Origin: Desulfobacter vibrioformis DSM 8776
GTDB lineage: Bacteria; Desulfobacterota; Desulfobacteria; Desulfobacterales; Desulfobacteraceae
NCBI RefSeq assembly: GCF_000745975.1
Contig: NZ_JQKJ01000021.1
Location: 1 to 64,000, forward strand
Direction: 5' to 3'
DNA length: 64,000 nt
Part shown: in pieces, positions 25,873 through 34,216 of the stretch
Layout of the letters: each line of letters starts with the position of its first letter
Position numbering within the stretch: the first letter of the stretch is position 1
Made by a program: the position numbers and the translations under genes
Notes under the pieces: generated by a model
Told to the model about the DNA's origin: nothing
The model's input: only the letters and a program-made list of their open reading frames with translations
Database searches by the model: none

Positions 25873-28800
25873 ATGAGCAGCGGAATTATTGACAACTTCT
25901 GGGTCATTGTATCGGCCGTACTGGTCTTTTTAATGCAGCCGGGATTCATGTGCCTTGAATCCGGACTTACCCGGCCAAAGAACAGCATTAATGTGGCCAT
26001 CAAGAATATTGCCGATTTTGTTTTTTCAGTCCTGGGATTCTGGTTGATCGGGTTCGGTCTCATGTTCGGGCTTTCCCGCCAGGGCCTTATCGGCACCACC
26101 TGTTTCATGCCTGAATTTGCAGACAACTTCCATCTGATGTCTTTTTTCCTGTTCCAGACCATGTTCTGCGGCACGGCCACCACCATTTTTTCAGGCGCGG
26201 TGGCCGAGCGAATGAAGTTTTCTTCATATCTGCAGGTGGCGGTACTTTTATCTGCCATTATTTATCCGGTGTTCGGCCACTGGGCCTGGAACGGCCTTGA
26301 CAGCGGTACCACGGCCGGATGGCTGGGGGCCGCAGGGTTTGTGGATTTTGCCGGTTCCACCGTGGTCCACAGCATTGGCGGCTGGGTTGCCCTTGCAGCC
26401 CTGATTGTCATCGGCCCAAGACATGGGCGTTTCGGGAAAGACGGCAAGCCCGTGGACTTCCATGGCAACGACTTGCCCTTATCTGTTCTGGGCACCCTTC
26501 TTTTATGGATCGGCTGGGTTGGTTTCAATGGCGGCTCCACCTTGGCAATGGATGCCCGGGTCCCGGGCATTATTGTAAAGACCATTATGGCAGCAGCCTC
26601 GGGGGCAGCCGTTTGTCTTTTCATCGGGTTCATGGTTACCGGAATCTCCAAAATTGCCTTTCTGATCAATGGGTCGTTAGGCGGCCTTGTGGCCATCACC
26701 GCCTGCTGCCATTGCGTATCTGTTTCAGAATCCGTGTTCATCGGCGCAGTGGCCGGCATCCTGTGCCTGGCCATGGAAGAACTCCTTTTCCATTACCATA
26801 TAGATGATGCCGTCTCTGCTGTGCCGGTCCACCTGGGATGTGGTGTATGGGGAACCCTTGCCGTGGCGCTTTTCGGAGACCCGCAGATTCTTGGCACAGG
26901 ACTGGACTTTATATCCCAGCTTTTAGTTCAGATCACAGGCATTCTGGCCGCCTGTTTTGCGGGGTTTATCATCCCCTTTTTAATCATTAGAAAGATCAAT
27001 CGGATATCCCCCTTGCGCGTATCCGTCGAAGAGGAGGAGATGGGATTAAATGTTTCCGAGCACGGTGCCAAAACCGAAACCTTTAATTTTCTACGCGTCA
27101 TGCAGGCCCAGGAACAGACCGGTGATCTGTCCCTGCGGGTGCCTGCTGACCCTTTTTCAGATACCGGTATTATTGCGGCCCGGTATAATAAAATGATGGA
27201 AGCCTTACAACAGATGGGGGCCAGGTTCCAGCAGCTGTTTGACGGATCACCCCAGGCCATGGTTTCCATGGATCCCGGCGGCCGTATTATCCATGCCAAT
27301 AAAGGATTTGAAACCTTATTCGGGTATCCAGCCGCAAGCCTGACCGGCGCATACAACCTGGATTTGATTGTGCCTGAAGATTTGCGTCTTGAATCCACCA
27401 CCTTGCGCCAGGTCATTTCAAGCGGAAAGACCATTGAAAAAGAGACCAAACGCAGACATAAATCCGGACGGCTGATTCCGGTTTCCCTTCTCGGTTTTCC
27501 CATCATGATCAAGAATCGTATTGAAGGCGAATTTTTCATTTACCAGGACATCACCGAACGAAAGGCCCTGGAAGACCAGTTATACCGCAAAGCCTTTTAC
27601 GACAGCATGACAGGACTGCCCAACCGGGTACTGTTTTTAGACCGCCTCATACAAACCTTAAAACGGCAGGAGCGAAACAAACAGGCACACTCTGCCGTAT
27701 TTATGATCGACCTGGACCGGTTCAAATGGGTGAATGACAACCTGGGCCACCAAAGTGGGGATACCCTGTTAAAAGAAGTGTCCCAAAGGTTTTTATCCTG
27801 CGTCCGAAGCATGGACACGGTGGCCCGTCTGGGCGGGGATGAATTTTCAGTACTCCTGGAAGATATCAGTGATGCCGGACAGATTATTTCCATTGCCAAA
27901 AGAATCCGGGATGAGACGGCCCGGCCTTTTATGCTCAAAGGAAAGGAGGCCCTGATCAGCGCAAGTATCGGCATTATACTTGACACAAGTTCTTATATCC
28001 GGGCCGATGATATCCTAAGGGATGTTGACATTGCCATGTACCGGGCCAAGACAACGGGGAAATCCAGATTCAGGATATTCGGCAAAAAACTTCAACAGAT
28101 GGCCCATGATGCACTGCAGCTTGAAAACGATCTGAAAACCGCACTGGAGGAAAAGCAGCTTACCCTGTATTATCAACCCATTGTATCCTCAAAAACAGGC
28201 AGGATAAAAGGGTTTGAGGCGTTGATCCGGTGGATCCACCCCTTCAGAGGGATTATCCCCCCATCGGATTTCATCCCCGTTGCCGAAGAAAACGGCCAGA
28301 TCATCCCCATTGGGCAGTGGGTGATTGAAACCGCCTGCCGACAACTTAAAACGTGGCAGAGCCAATTCTCCGGCTATGAGCATCTTACGGTAAGCGTCAA
28401 TATTTCTGTCCAGCAGTTCTCCTACAACAATCTTGAAAAAATTGTAGAAACCGCATTGAATGACACAGGACTTGCTGCCCACTGCCTTGTGGCGGAACTG
28501 ACGGAAAGCGCTGTAATCGACAAACCTGAGGCGGTAATAGGTCACCTTAACCGGTTAAAACAAAGCGGAATCAAAATTGCCATTGATGATTTCGGCACAG
28601 GTTATTTCTCATTGGCGTATCTGAAAAACTTCCCCCTGGATTTTTTGAAAATGGATAAGTCCTTTGTAAATGATATCAACCGGGACCATGAAAATCTTGA
28701 AATTGCTAAAGCCATTATCACCCTTGCCCAGAACCTGAACCTTGAAGTTATTGCCGAGGGTATTGAGTCCGATGACCAATTTGAGACGCTCCAGGGAATC

Positions 28801-28893
28801 GGCTGCGACTTTATCCAGGGATATTATTTTTCAAAACCCGTAGACTCACACCACGTAAAAGACCTTATCCTGAAAGAAATTCGCCACAAATAA
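25873..28893 (+). CDS. Ammonium transporter/sensor fused to PAS-GGDEF-EAL
   Basis: A 1,006-residue inner-membrane signalling protein. Residues 1-375 are a complete Amt/Rh domain with ~11 membrane segments; the twin pore histidines are H166 (DFAGSTVVHSIGGW) and H320 (AVPVHLGCGVWG). A linker (380-445) leads to a PAS domain (~450-565), then GGDEF (~570-735) with an intact GGDEF at 654-658 and inhibitory-site RSMD at 645-648. EAL (~745-1000) has FEALIRW (781-787), the Mg2+ motif DDFGTG (905-910) and AEGIES. Both c-di-GMP making and breaking sites look competent. No glnB/glnK gene adjoins. It most likely couples ammonium occupancy of the pore to c-di-GMP level. Confidence 0.92.
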   Translation: MSSGIIDNFWVIVSAVLVFLMQPGFMCLESGLTRPKNSINVAIKNIADFVFSVLGFWLIGFGLMFGLSRQGLIGTTCFMPEFADNFHLMSFFLFQTMFCGTATTIFSGAVAERMKFSSYLQVAVLLSAIIYPVFGHWAWNGLDSGTTAGWLGAAGFVDFAGSTVVHSIGGWVALAALIVIGPRHGRFGKDGKPVDFHGNDLPLSVLGTLLLWIGWVGFNGGSTLAMDARVPGIIVKTIMAAASGAAVCLFIGFMVTGISKIAFLINGSLGGLVAITACCHCVSVSESVFIGAVAGILCLAMEELLFHYHIDDAVSAVPVHLGCGVWGTLAVALFGDPQILGTGLDFISQLLVQITGILAACFAGFIIPFLIIRKINRISPLRVSVEEEEMGLNVSEHGAKTETFNFLRVMQAQEQTGDLSLRVPADPFSDTGIIAARYNKMMEALQQMGARFQQLFDGSPQAMVSMDPGGRIIHANKGFETLFGYPAASLTGAYNLDLIVPEDLRLESTTLRQVISSGKTIEKETKRRHKSGRLIPVSLLGFPIMIKNRIEGEFFIYQDITERKALEDQLYRKAFYDSMTGLPNRVLFLDRLIQTLKRQERNKQAHSAVFMIDLDRFKWVNDNLGHQSGDTLLKEVSQRFLSCVRSMDTVARLGGDEFSVLLEDISDAGQIISIAKRIRDETARPFMLKGKEALISASIGIILDTSSYIRADDILRDVDIAMYRAKTTGKSRFRIFGKKLQQMAHDALQLENDLKTALEEKQLTLYYQPIVSSKTGRIKGFEALIRWIHPFRGIIPPSDFIPVAEENGQIIPIGQWVIETACRQLKTWQSQFSGYEHLTVSVNISVQQFSYNNLEKIVETALNDTGLAAHCLVAELTESAVIDKPEAVIGHLNRLKQSGIKIAIDDFGTGYFSLAYLKNFPLDFLKMDKSFVNDINRDHENLEIAKAIITLAQNLNLEVIAEGIESDDQFETLQGIGCDFIQGYYFSKPVDSHHVKDLILKEIRHK

Positions 28894-28980
28894 AACAAAA
28901 AAGGCATATTAAGGGTTGAATTATTACAAAAAGTATTCTATTTTACTCTCCTTTAAATATGTGGGACAGGAGGGTATTGG

Positions 28981-29043
28981 ATTATTGCCCTTCGGACGGG
29001 TTGTTAAGTTTTAGGTGTTAGGAAATGGCGATTCCTATACCTT
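28981..29043 (+). repeat. Dispersed repeat family A, copy 2
   Basis: ATTATTGCCCTTCGGACGGG followed by TTGTTAAGTTTTAGGTGTTA and GGAAATGGCGATTCCTATAC. Located between the convergent amt fusion and csp genes. Confidence 0.8.
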
Positions 29044-29048
29044 GGACA

Positions 29049-29094
29049 TAAAAAAAGGGCTTCTGAACAGAATCATTGTTCAAAAACCCTTTGA
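29049..29094 (-). terminator. Terminator of the cold-shock gene
   Basis: AAAGGGCTTCTGAACA (29054-29069) pairs with TGTTCAAAAACCCTTT (29077-29092), with two mismatches. On the minus strand the stem is followed by a T-rich tract. Confidence 0.75.
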
Positions 29095-29121
29095 AAATAG
29101 ACTTAACTTACTGAACTGAAC

Positions 29122-29322
29122 TTATTGGACAGATACGTTGACCGCTGCAGGTCCTTTCTGTCCGTCCTCCACATCAAAAGTGACCCGGTCACCCTCATTA
29201 AGAGATTTAAAGCCTGATGCGTTGATGCCGGTATGATGCACGAATACGTCAGGCCCCTCCTCCTGTTCGATAAATCCGTAACCCTTTGCATCATTAAACC
29301 ACTTTACGATCCCATTTGCCAT
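29122..29322 (-). CDS. Cold-shock protein (CspA family)
   Basis: A 66-residue single CSD-fold RNA/DNA-binding protein: [20 protein letters not shown] with RNP1 (KGYGFI) and RNP2-like DVFVHH, ending in NVSVQ. ATG 29322 has AAGGAG 9 bp upstream; the frame continues upstream to 29364 but those 14 codons are not family-like. Cold-shock proteins melt RNA secondary structure. The ~150-bp AT-rich upstream region (29323-29478) may be a structured leader as in other csp genes, but I could not assign its fold. Confidence 0.93.
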   Translation of the reverse strand: MANGIVKWFNDAKGYGFIEQEEGPDVFVHHTGINASGFKSLNEGDRVTFDVEDGQKGPAAVNVSVQ

Positions 29323-29478
29323 TGCGACTCTCTCCTTACTTTTAGTGAATAAATTTAGTTTCAAACTCAGGTCCTTCTACGCCAACAAATGGGGTCCAGT
29401 CCTTAGAACGAAACTTTAAAAGCCCTGTAATCCGCAGCTTTGAATGTATATTATTAGCTTTTGCTTAAAAATCAAGGA

Positions 29479-30495
29479 TTATTTATTAAAATTTGATTTT
29501 TTTTCGCCAGCATCAACCAGGTGGCATGCAGCAAAATGGCCGGAAGAGACAGGCATCAGCCTGGGGCGTTGGTCTTTGCACTGCATCAATGCCCTGTTAC
29601 AGCGTTTGACAAACCGGCACCCGGCAGACATTTCAGACAAAGCAGGCACATTGCCGGGGATGGTGGGAAGCGGTTCTTTCGCCGTTCGCGCCAGGGAAGG
29701 AATGGATTGCAAAAGTCCTTTGGTGTACGGGTGAAACGGTTGCCGAAACAGGGTTGTCACAGAAGCGCTCTCTGCCACGGTACCGGCATACATCACAACA
29801 ACCCTGTCACAGTTCTCTGCGATCAGTCCAAGATCATGAGTGATTAAAATCACAGCCATACCTGTTCTATCCCGGAATTGAAAAATAAGGTCCATAATCT
29901 GGGCCTGTACGGTTACATCCAAGGCCGTGGTGGGCTCATCGGCAATAAGGATATCCGGTTCACAGGCAAGTGCCATGCCGATCATTACCCGCTGGCGCAT
30001 CCCGCCGGACAGTTGATGGGGATACTTTTTCATGATCTGCCGGGCATCGGCGATACCTACTTTTTCAAGCATCTGCGATGACGCTCTCTTTTTCTCTTTT
30101 GCCCCCATGCCGGGGAAATGCAGGGAATAACTTTCGGCAATCTGCCGGCCTATTGTATGAACCGGGTTTAATGCGGTCATGGGCTCCTGGAAAATCATGG
30201 ATATTTTTTTGCCCCGGATTTTATGCATTTCGTCAATGGGCAAATCAAGCAGGTTTTCTCCTTTAAACAGGATTTCACCTGCTTTGATTTTTGACACAGG
30301 CTTTGGCAAAAGACGCAGCAAACTCAAGGCGGTCACACTTTTGCCGCACCCGGATTCCCCGGCAATACCCAGCACCTGGCCGGGCTCAAGTTCAAAGCTG
30401 ACATCATCCACGGCAAGGACCTGTCCCTGGTCGGTCTGGAACGCAACCCCAAGATGTTTAACAGCTAAAAGTGGTGGACGATACCCTTGATTCAT
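29479..30495 (-). CDS. Oligopeptide-type ABC transporter ATPase (OppD/DppD-like)
   Basis: A 338-residue ATPase with Walker A GESGCGKS, signature [12 protein letters not shown], Walker [14 protein letters not shown], the switch histidine in VILITHDLG, and a C-terminal OppD-type extension with cysteines ([17 protein letters not shown]). It would power import by a dipeptide/oligopeptide permease. It overlaps the upstream binding-protein gene by ATGA (30492-30495). No OppB, OppC or OppF gene is present on either side, since the next gene is csp, so the permease must be encoded elsewhere or the pair is degenerate. Confidence 0.85.
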   Translation of the reverse strand: MNQGYRPPLLAVKHLGVAFQTDQGQVLAVDDVSFELEPGQVLGIAGESGCGKSVTALSLLRLLPKPVSKIKAGEILFKGENLLDLPIDEMHKIRGKKISMIFQEPMTALNPVHTIGRQIAESYSLHFPGMGAKEKKRASSQMLEKVGIADARQIMKKYPHQLSGGMRQRVMIGMALACEPDILIADEPTTALDVTVQAQIMDLIFQFRDRTGMAVILITHDLGLIAENCDRVVVMYAGTVAESASVTTLFRQPFHPYTKGLLQSIPSLARTAKEPLPTIPGNVPALSEMSAGCRFVKRCNRALMQCKDQRPRLMPVSSGHFAACHLVDAGEKKSNFNK

Positions 30496-32378
30496 TCCGG
30501 CCGGACCTTTTTTTTATATTTGTCGTCAATGATGGTAACAGGGGCAAACACCTGCTTGCCTTTCATGGCGGCAAGGGTCTGACGCCGAATGTGTTCATCA
30601 ATCCAGAAAAGCCCGCCCGTCTCCGGGGAAAAAGGATCAAACAGGCTGTCGGACATCGGGGTGCCGTGAAATTTCGGCAGCCGCATCCATCGCCAGTAGG
30701 CCAGCCGGACATAGGGCACCATATAGGAAGGCACATAGGCACAGATATCGTGTATCTTATTCTGAATCGTCTTGGACAGCTTGATGCGTTCCTGCTCATC
30801 CAGGCTGTCCCGGTACTGGTCAATGAGCCTGTCCAGTTCAGGGTCGTCCGTGTTGGTGATGTTGTTGGTCTGGGGTTTATGTGCGTTGTCCGAGTGCCAC
30901 CCCTGCCAAAAGGCGGGCCGCATGCCGGCACTCCACCCCATCCAGGCCACATCATGCTTTTTTTCCAGGGTTTTCTTGAACATGGCTGTGGAATCAAGAC
31001 GCTCCAGTTCCAGGTCAAGACCGGCCTTGAGCGCTTCTTCCTTCAAAACAGCCAGCCGGGGCATATGCTCTTCCAGATAATAGGTCACGGTGACGGAAAA
31101 CCGCATATCCCCTTTGTGCCAGATGCCGTCCGGCCCTCTTTTCCAGCCGGCCTGCTTCATCAGCGCTTCAACTTTTGAAATATCGTATCCACGGGGTTTA
31201 ATGGTATAATCCGTATATTCTCCATACCCGTAAAAGGCCTGGGGCAGCCGGAAATAATCCCCCCGTAGAACCTGCTTGATCACCTTATCCATGTTCATGG
31301 CATGGGCAAAGGCCTGCCGAACCCGGATATCCTTGAATATAGGCCGGTCCAGGTTCAGCCACAGTCCCCTGGACGGCTGTTCCAGGTCGTTGAAAAACCA
31401 GATACGTTCCACATATCCTTTATTAATAACCGGGGTGTCGGATTTCTGGTACCAGAATTTGGGCAGCACCATGCCAAAGGTATCCAGCCGGCCTTTCTTA
31501 AAATATTCCCACTGCATGTTGGCATCACGGATTACCGTGAAAAGCACCGAATCCACGTTAAACCGGTTTTTAAAATACCGCCGGTTTTTTGCCCACCACT
31601 GTTTCTTGCGGGAAAACCGGATAAACCGCCCTTTTTTAAAATCACTGATCTGGTACGCTCCGGTATTGGGCACAACAGCCCAGTTGAACCGGGATAGAAA
31701 ATCCTTTCCCAGGGTTTTAAAAAAATGTTCGGGCGTTGGACTGATGCCCAGCTTCAAATAAAGATCCGGCACGGCCTTGGTGCTTTTTACCGCAATGGTG
31801 TAGTCGTCAAACGCGGTAACAGATTCGATCTCCCGGGTGTAGTAATCATTATACCAGGGAGCCACAATATATTCAGACCGCATAAATCTAAGGGTATACA
31901 CATAGTCCCTGGCCGTAACCGGCACCCCGTCCGACCACAGGGCATCAGGGTCCAGCTTGAAATACATGGTCTTTTTATCAGGGGCATAGGCCCAGTGGGT
32001 GGCAAGCTCGGGGATAATCCGCCGTGAGATGGGATGAATATTGATCAAAGAGAGCTGATTGTTTAAAATTTCGCTTCTGAAAGATCCGTTGGAATCCGGC
32101 CCCACCACCCTGAAGGTCATGGGAAAATTCATGATGGCCTCCCGGAGCATCCCGCCTTTTTCAGCATTGTCCGAGGCAAAGACCGGGTCTGTATCATTGG
32201 TGATCCACTGGATATTGTCCGGCAGTTTCTGATATACCAGGGGCGCAAGCCCCGCATTGGAAGGCGGTTCAGACGATGGCGCATTTGGGGGCCGGTCTGA
32301 TGAGCATCCGAACATCCCGCTTAAAACACAAAGATAAAGAATCGCCCATACTGCAAATAAAATCCGCCTGAATGTCAC
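30492..32378 (-). CDS. Family 5 extracellular solute-binding lipoprotein
   Basis: A 628-residue exported lipoprotein: signal peptide with hydrophobic VWAILYLCVLSGMFGC (lipobox Cys at 25), Pro/Ser-rich linker, then a long family 5 solute-binding domain (HWAYAPDKKTMYFKLDPDA, the ligand-binding WSDGVPVTARDY). It is ~100 residues longer than OppA/DppA. It probably captures peptides or other ligands for the ATPase encoded just downstream. The cognate permease genes are missing from the locus. Confidence 0.82.
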   Translation of the reverse strand: MTFRRILFAVWAILYLCVLSGMFGCSSDRPPNAPSSEPPSNAGLAPLVYQKLPDNIQWITNDTDPVFASDNAEKGGMLREAIMNFPMTFRVVGPDSNGSFRSEILNNQLSLINIHPISRRIIPELATHWAYAPDKKTMYFKLDPDALWSDGVPVTARDYVYTLRFMRSEYIVAPWYNDYYTREIESVTAFDDYTIAVKSTKAVPDLYLKLGISPTPEHFFKTLGKDFLSRFNWAVVPNTGAYQISDFKKGRFIRFSRKKQWWAKNRRYFKNRFNVDSVLFTVIRDANMQWEYFKKGRLDTFGMVLPKFWYQKSDTPVINKGYVERIWFFNDLEQPSRGLWLNLDRPIFKDIRVRQAFAHAMNMDKVIKQVLRGDYFRLPQAFYGYGEYTDYTIKPRGYDISKVEALMKQAGWKRGPDGIWHKGDMRFSVTVTYYLEEHMPRLAVLKEEALKAGLDLELERLDSTAMFKKTLEKKHDVAWMGWSAGMRPAFWQGWHSDNAHKPQTNNITNTDDPELDRLIDQYRDSLDEQERIKLSKTIQNKIHDICAYVPSYMVPYVRLAYWRWMRLPKFHGTPMSDSLFDPFSPETGGLFWIDEHIRRQTLAAMKGKQVFAPVTIIDDKYKKKVRPE

Positions 32379-32491
32379 CTCTATATCTCTTCCCTGATTT
32401 TAAAATGATTTAATCAATCCTTGACAACAATTTTTAAAAAGTAAAACAATACAGCAATTTTTAATTCGATCCAAGGGGAGTTTTCATCACC

Positions 32492-33967
32492 ATGATCCTC
32501 CATGTAGACATGGATGCATTTTTTGCATCAGTGGAACAGCGGGACAACCCGGCCCTTTTGGGTAAACCCGTTATCGTGGCAGGTCATTCCGGCCGCAGTG
32601 TGGTATCTGCGGCCAGTTACGAAGCAAGAAAATTCGGCATTCATTCAGCCATGCCCGTGTTCCAGGCCAGACAGAAATGCCCGCATCTGATTATCCAGCC
32701 GGGCAGCCGGGAAAAATATGCCCGGGATTCAAGAAAAATCATGGCTATTTTAAGACAATTCTCCCCTCTGGTGGAACCTGTTTCCATTGATGAAGCCTTC
32801 CTGGACATCACGGGGTGTGAAAAACTGATCGGCACACCTGAACAGACCGCAAAAAAAATCAAAACTGAAATTGCCAATCAGCTCGCCCTGACCTGTTCTG
32901 TGGGCGCAGCACCGATTCGTTTCCTGGCAAAAATCGCATCAGATATGGACAAGCCGGACGGACTGACCATTATATCCCCAATGGCCATGGCCCAGGTGAT
33001 TGATACCCTTCCCATCAGCAAGGTGCCTGGCGTCGGCGCCCAGGCCATGGCCCAGATGCAAGGCCTTCGGATTCACACCCTGGGCGATGTAAAAAAAGTG
33101 GATCCCAAACTGTTAAAAAACAAATTCGGCAGTTTCGGACAACGGCTGTTTGAGCTGGCCAAAGGGATTGATCCCACCCCCGTAGAACCCGAAAGGCCCC
33201 GCAAATCCATCTCCGGTGAAGTTACGGTGTCCCGTGATATTTCAGATCCCCGGGAAGTGACATCTTTGCTTCTTGCCCAGGCCCACAGAGTGGGCAATGA
33301 ACTGCGGACCTGCAATAAAAGATGTAAAAAGGTCAGTATTAAAGTGAAATTTTCAGATTTTTCCCAAATTACCCGGAGTAAATCCCTTGAAACATGGATC
33401 TCATCATCCAATGCTATTTTTGACCAGGCACTGTCCTTATATGATAATTTAAATATCACAAAAAAAATCCGGCTGGTGGGGGTGGGAGTCTCTGAATTCC
33501 AGGACCCAGAAAAACCCATTCAACGGTCTTTGTTTACCGATCAAAACCAGGAAGATCTCCGGCAATGGGAGGCCGTGGATCGCGCCATGGATTCGGTGCT
33601 TGCCAAATTCGGCCCCAATGCCCTGAATAAGGCCAACCTGAAAATCCATAAATTTTCACCCAAATACATAGGAGACCGGAAAGTGAACCCGATTTGTGCT
33701 GTGGAAGTAACCATTACAGGAAGGGTCCAGGGCGTATGCTTCAGGCATGAAACCCGGCTGGCGGCCCGGGAGCGCCGTCTGTCAGGCTATGTCAGAAATA
33801 TGCCCAACGGATCGGTCCAGGCCCTGTTCCAGGGCAATCAGGAGAATATACAGGATATACTGGCCTGGTGCCGAAAGGGTGCCACCTTTTCAGAGGTAAA
33901 GGATGTAAACACCCGAACGGTTTCAGTGGATCCGGCATTAACACAGTTTGAAATCCGCTATGAGTGA
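32492..33967 (+). CDS. dinB: DNA polymerase IV fused to a C-terminal acylphosphatase domain
   Basis: A 491-residue fusion. Residues 1-350 are a complete Y-family polymerase: catalytic D6/D8 (HVDMDAFFAS), D100-E101 (SIDEAF), the steric-gate region and the little-finger domain (RKSISGEVTVSRDI). A beta-clamp-binding pentapeptide QRSLF lies at 344-348, where DinB normally ends. After a ~50-residue linker, residues 401-491 form an acylphosphatase with both family signatures: ITGRVQGVCFR (catalytic R418) and GYVRNMPNGSV plus five residues and Gly (catalytic N436). There is no stop or frameshift between domains. The polymerase does error-prone lesion bypass. The role of acyl phosphate hydrolysis is unknown. 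GGGGAG precedes the ATG. Confidence 0.92.
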   Translation: MILHVDMDAFFASVEQRDNPALLGKPVIVAGHSGRSVVSAASYEARKFGIHSAMPVFQARQKCPHLIIQPGSREKYARDSRKIMAILRQFSPLVEPVSIDEAFLDITGCEKLIGTPEQTAKKIKTEIANQLALTCSVGAAPIRFLAKIASDMDKPDGLTIISPMAMAQVIDTLPISKVPGVGAQAMAQMQGLRIHTLGDVKKVDPKLLKNKFGSFGQRLFELAKGIDPTPVEPERPRKSISGEVTVSRDISDPREVTSLLLAQAHRVGNELRTCNKRCKKVSIKVKFSDFSQITRSKSLETWISSSNAIFDQALSLYDNLNITKKIRLVGVGVSEFQDPEKPIQRSLFTDQNQEDLRQWEAVDRAMDSVLAKFGPNALNKANLKIHKFSPKYIGDRKVNPICAVEVTITGRVQGVCFRHETRLAARERRLSGYVRNMPNGSVQALFQGNQENIQDILAWCRKGATFSEVKDVNTRTVSVDPALTQFEIRYE

Positions 33968-33982
33968 GCTTATGAAAAACAT

Positions 33983-34052
33983 TTTAACCACAGAACATAC
34001 GGAAATCACAGAATTCTATCTTCAGTGTCTTCTGTGATTTCCGTGGTTAAAC
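33983..34052. terminator. Bidirectional long hairpin between dinB and the DUF748 gene
   Basis: TTTAACCAC and CGGAAATCACAGAA pair with TTCTGTGATTTCCG and TGGTTAAA across a short loop; an 8-base bulge (AGAACATA) interrupts the 5' arm. T-rich flanks on both sides allow termination of both convergent genes. Related in style to family C elements. Confidence 0.6.
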
Positions 34053-34112
34053 TTTTTCATATAAAACCCCCATGTCCTAGCGGACACAACGAAGCATGAA
34101 ACTAAAGACACC

Positions 34113-34186
34113 AACAATGCGGGCTAAAATGGGCGCCCCAGGCGCTTCGCCCTCTTGTTTCCTGTATCTTGTCTCTAGTTTCTTAC
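34113..34186 (+). repeat. Dispersed repeat family B, copy 2
   Basis: AACAATGCGGGCTAAAATGG, then GCGCC-CCA-GGCGC and TTCGCCCTCTTGTTTCCTG, ending CTTGTCTCTAGTTTCT. Differs from the copy at 9200 at only a few positions. Confidence 0.8.
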
Positions 34187-34216
34187 AAAAAACAGCCGCC
34201 CCCTGGTTTGCACCCC

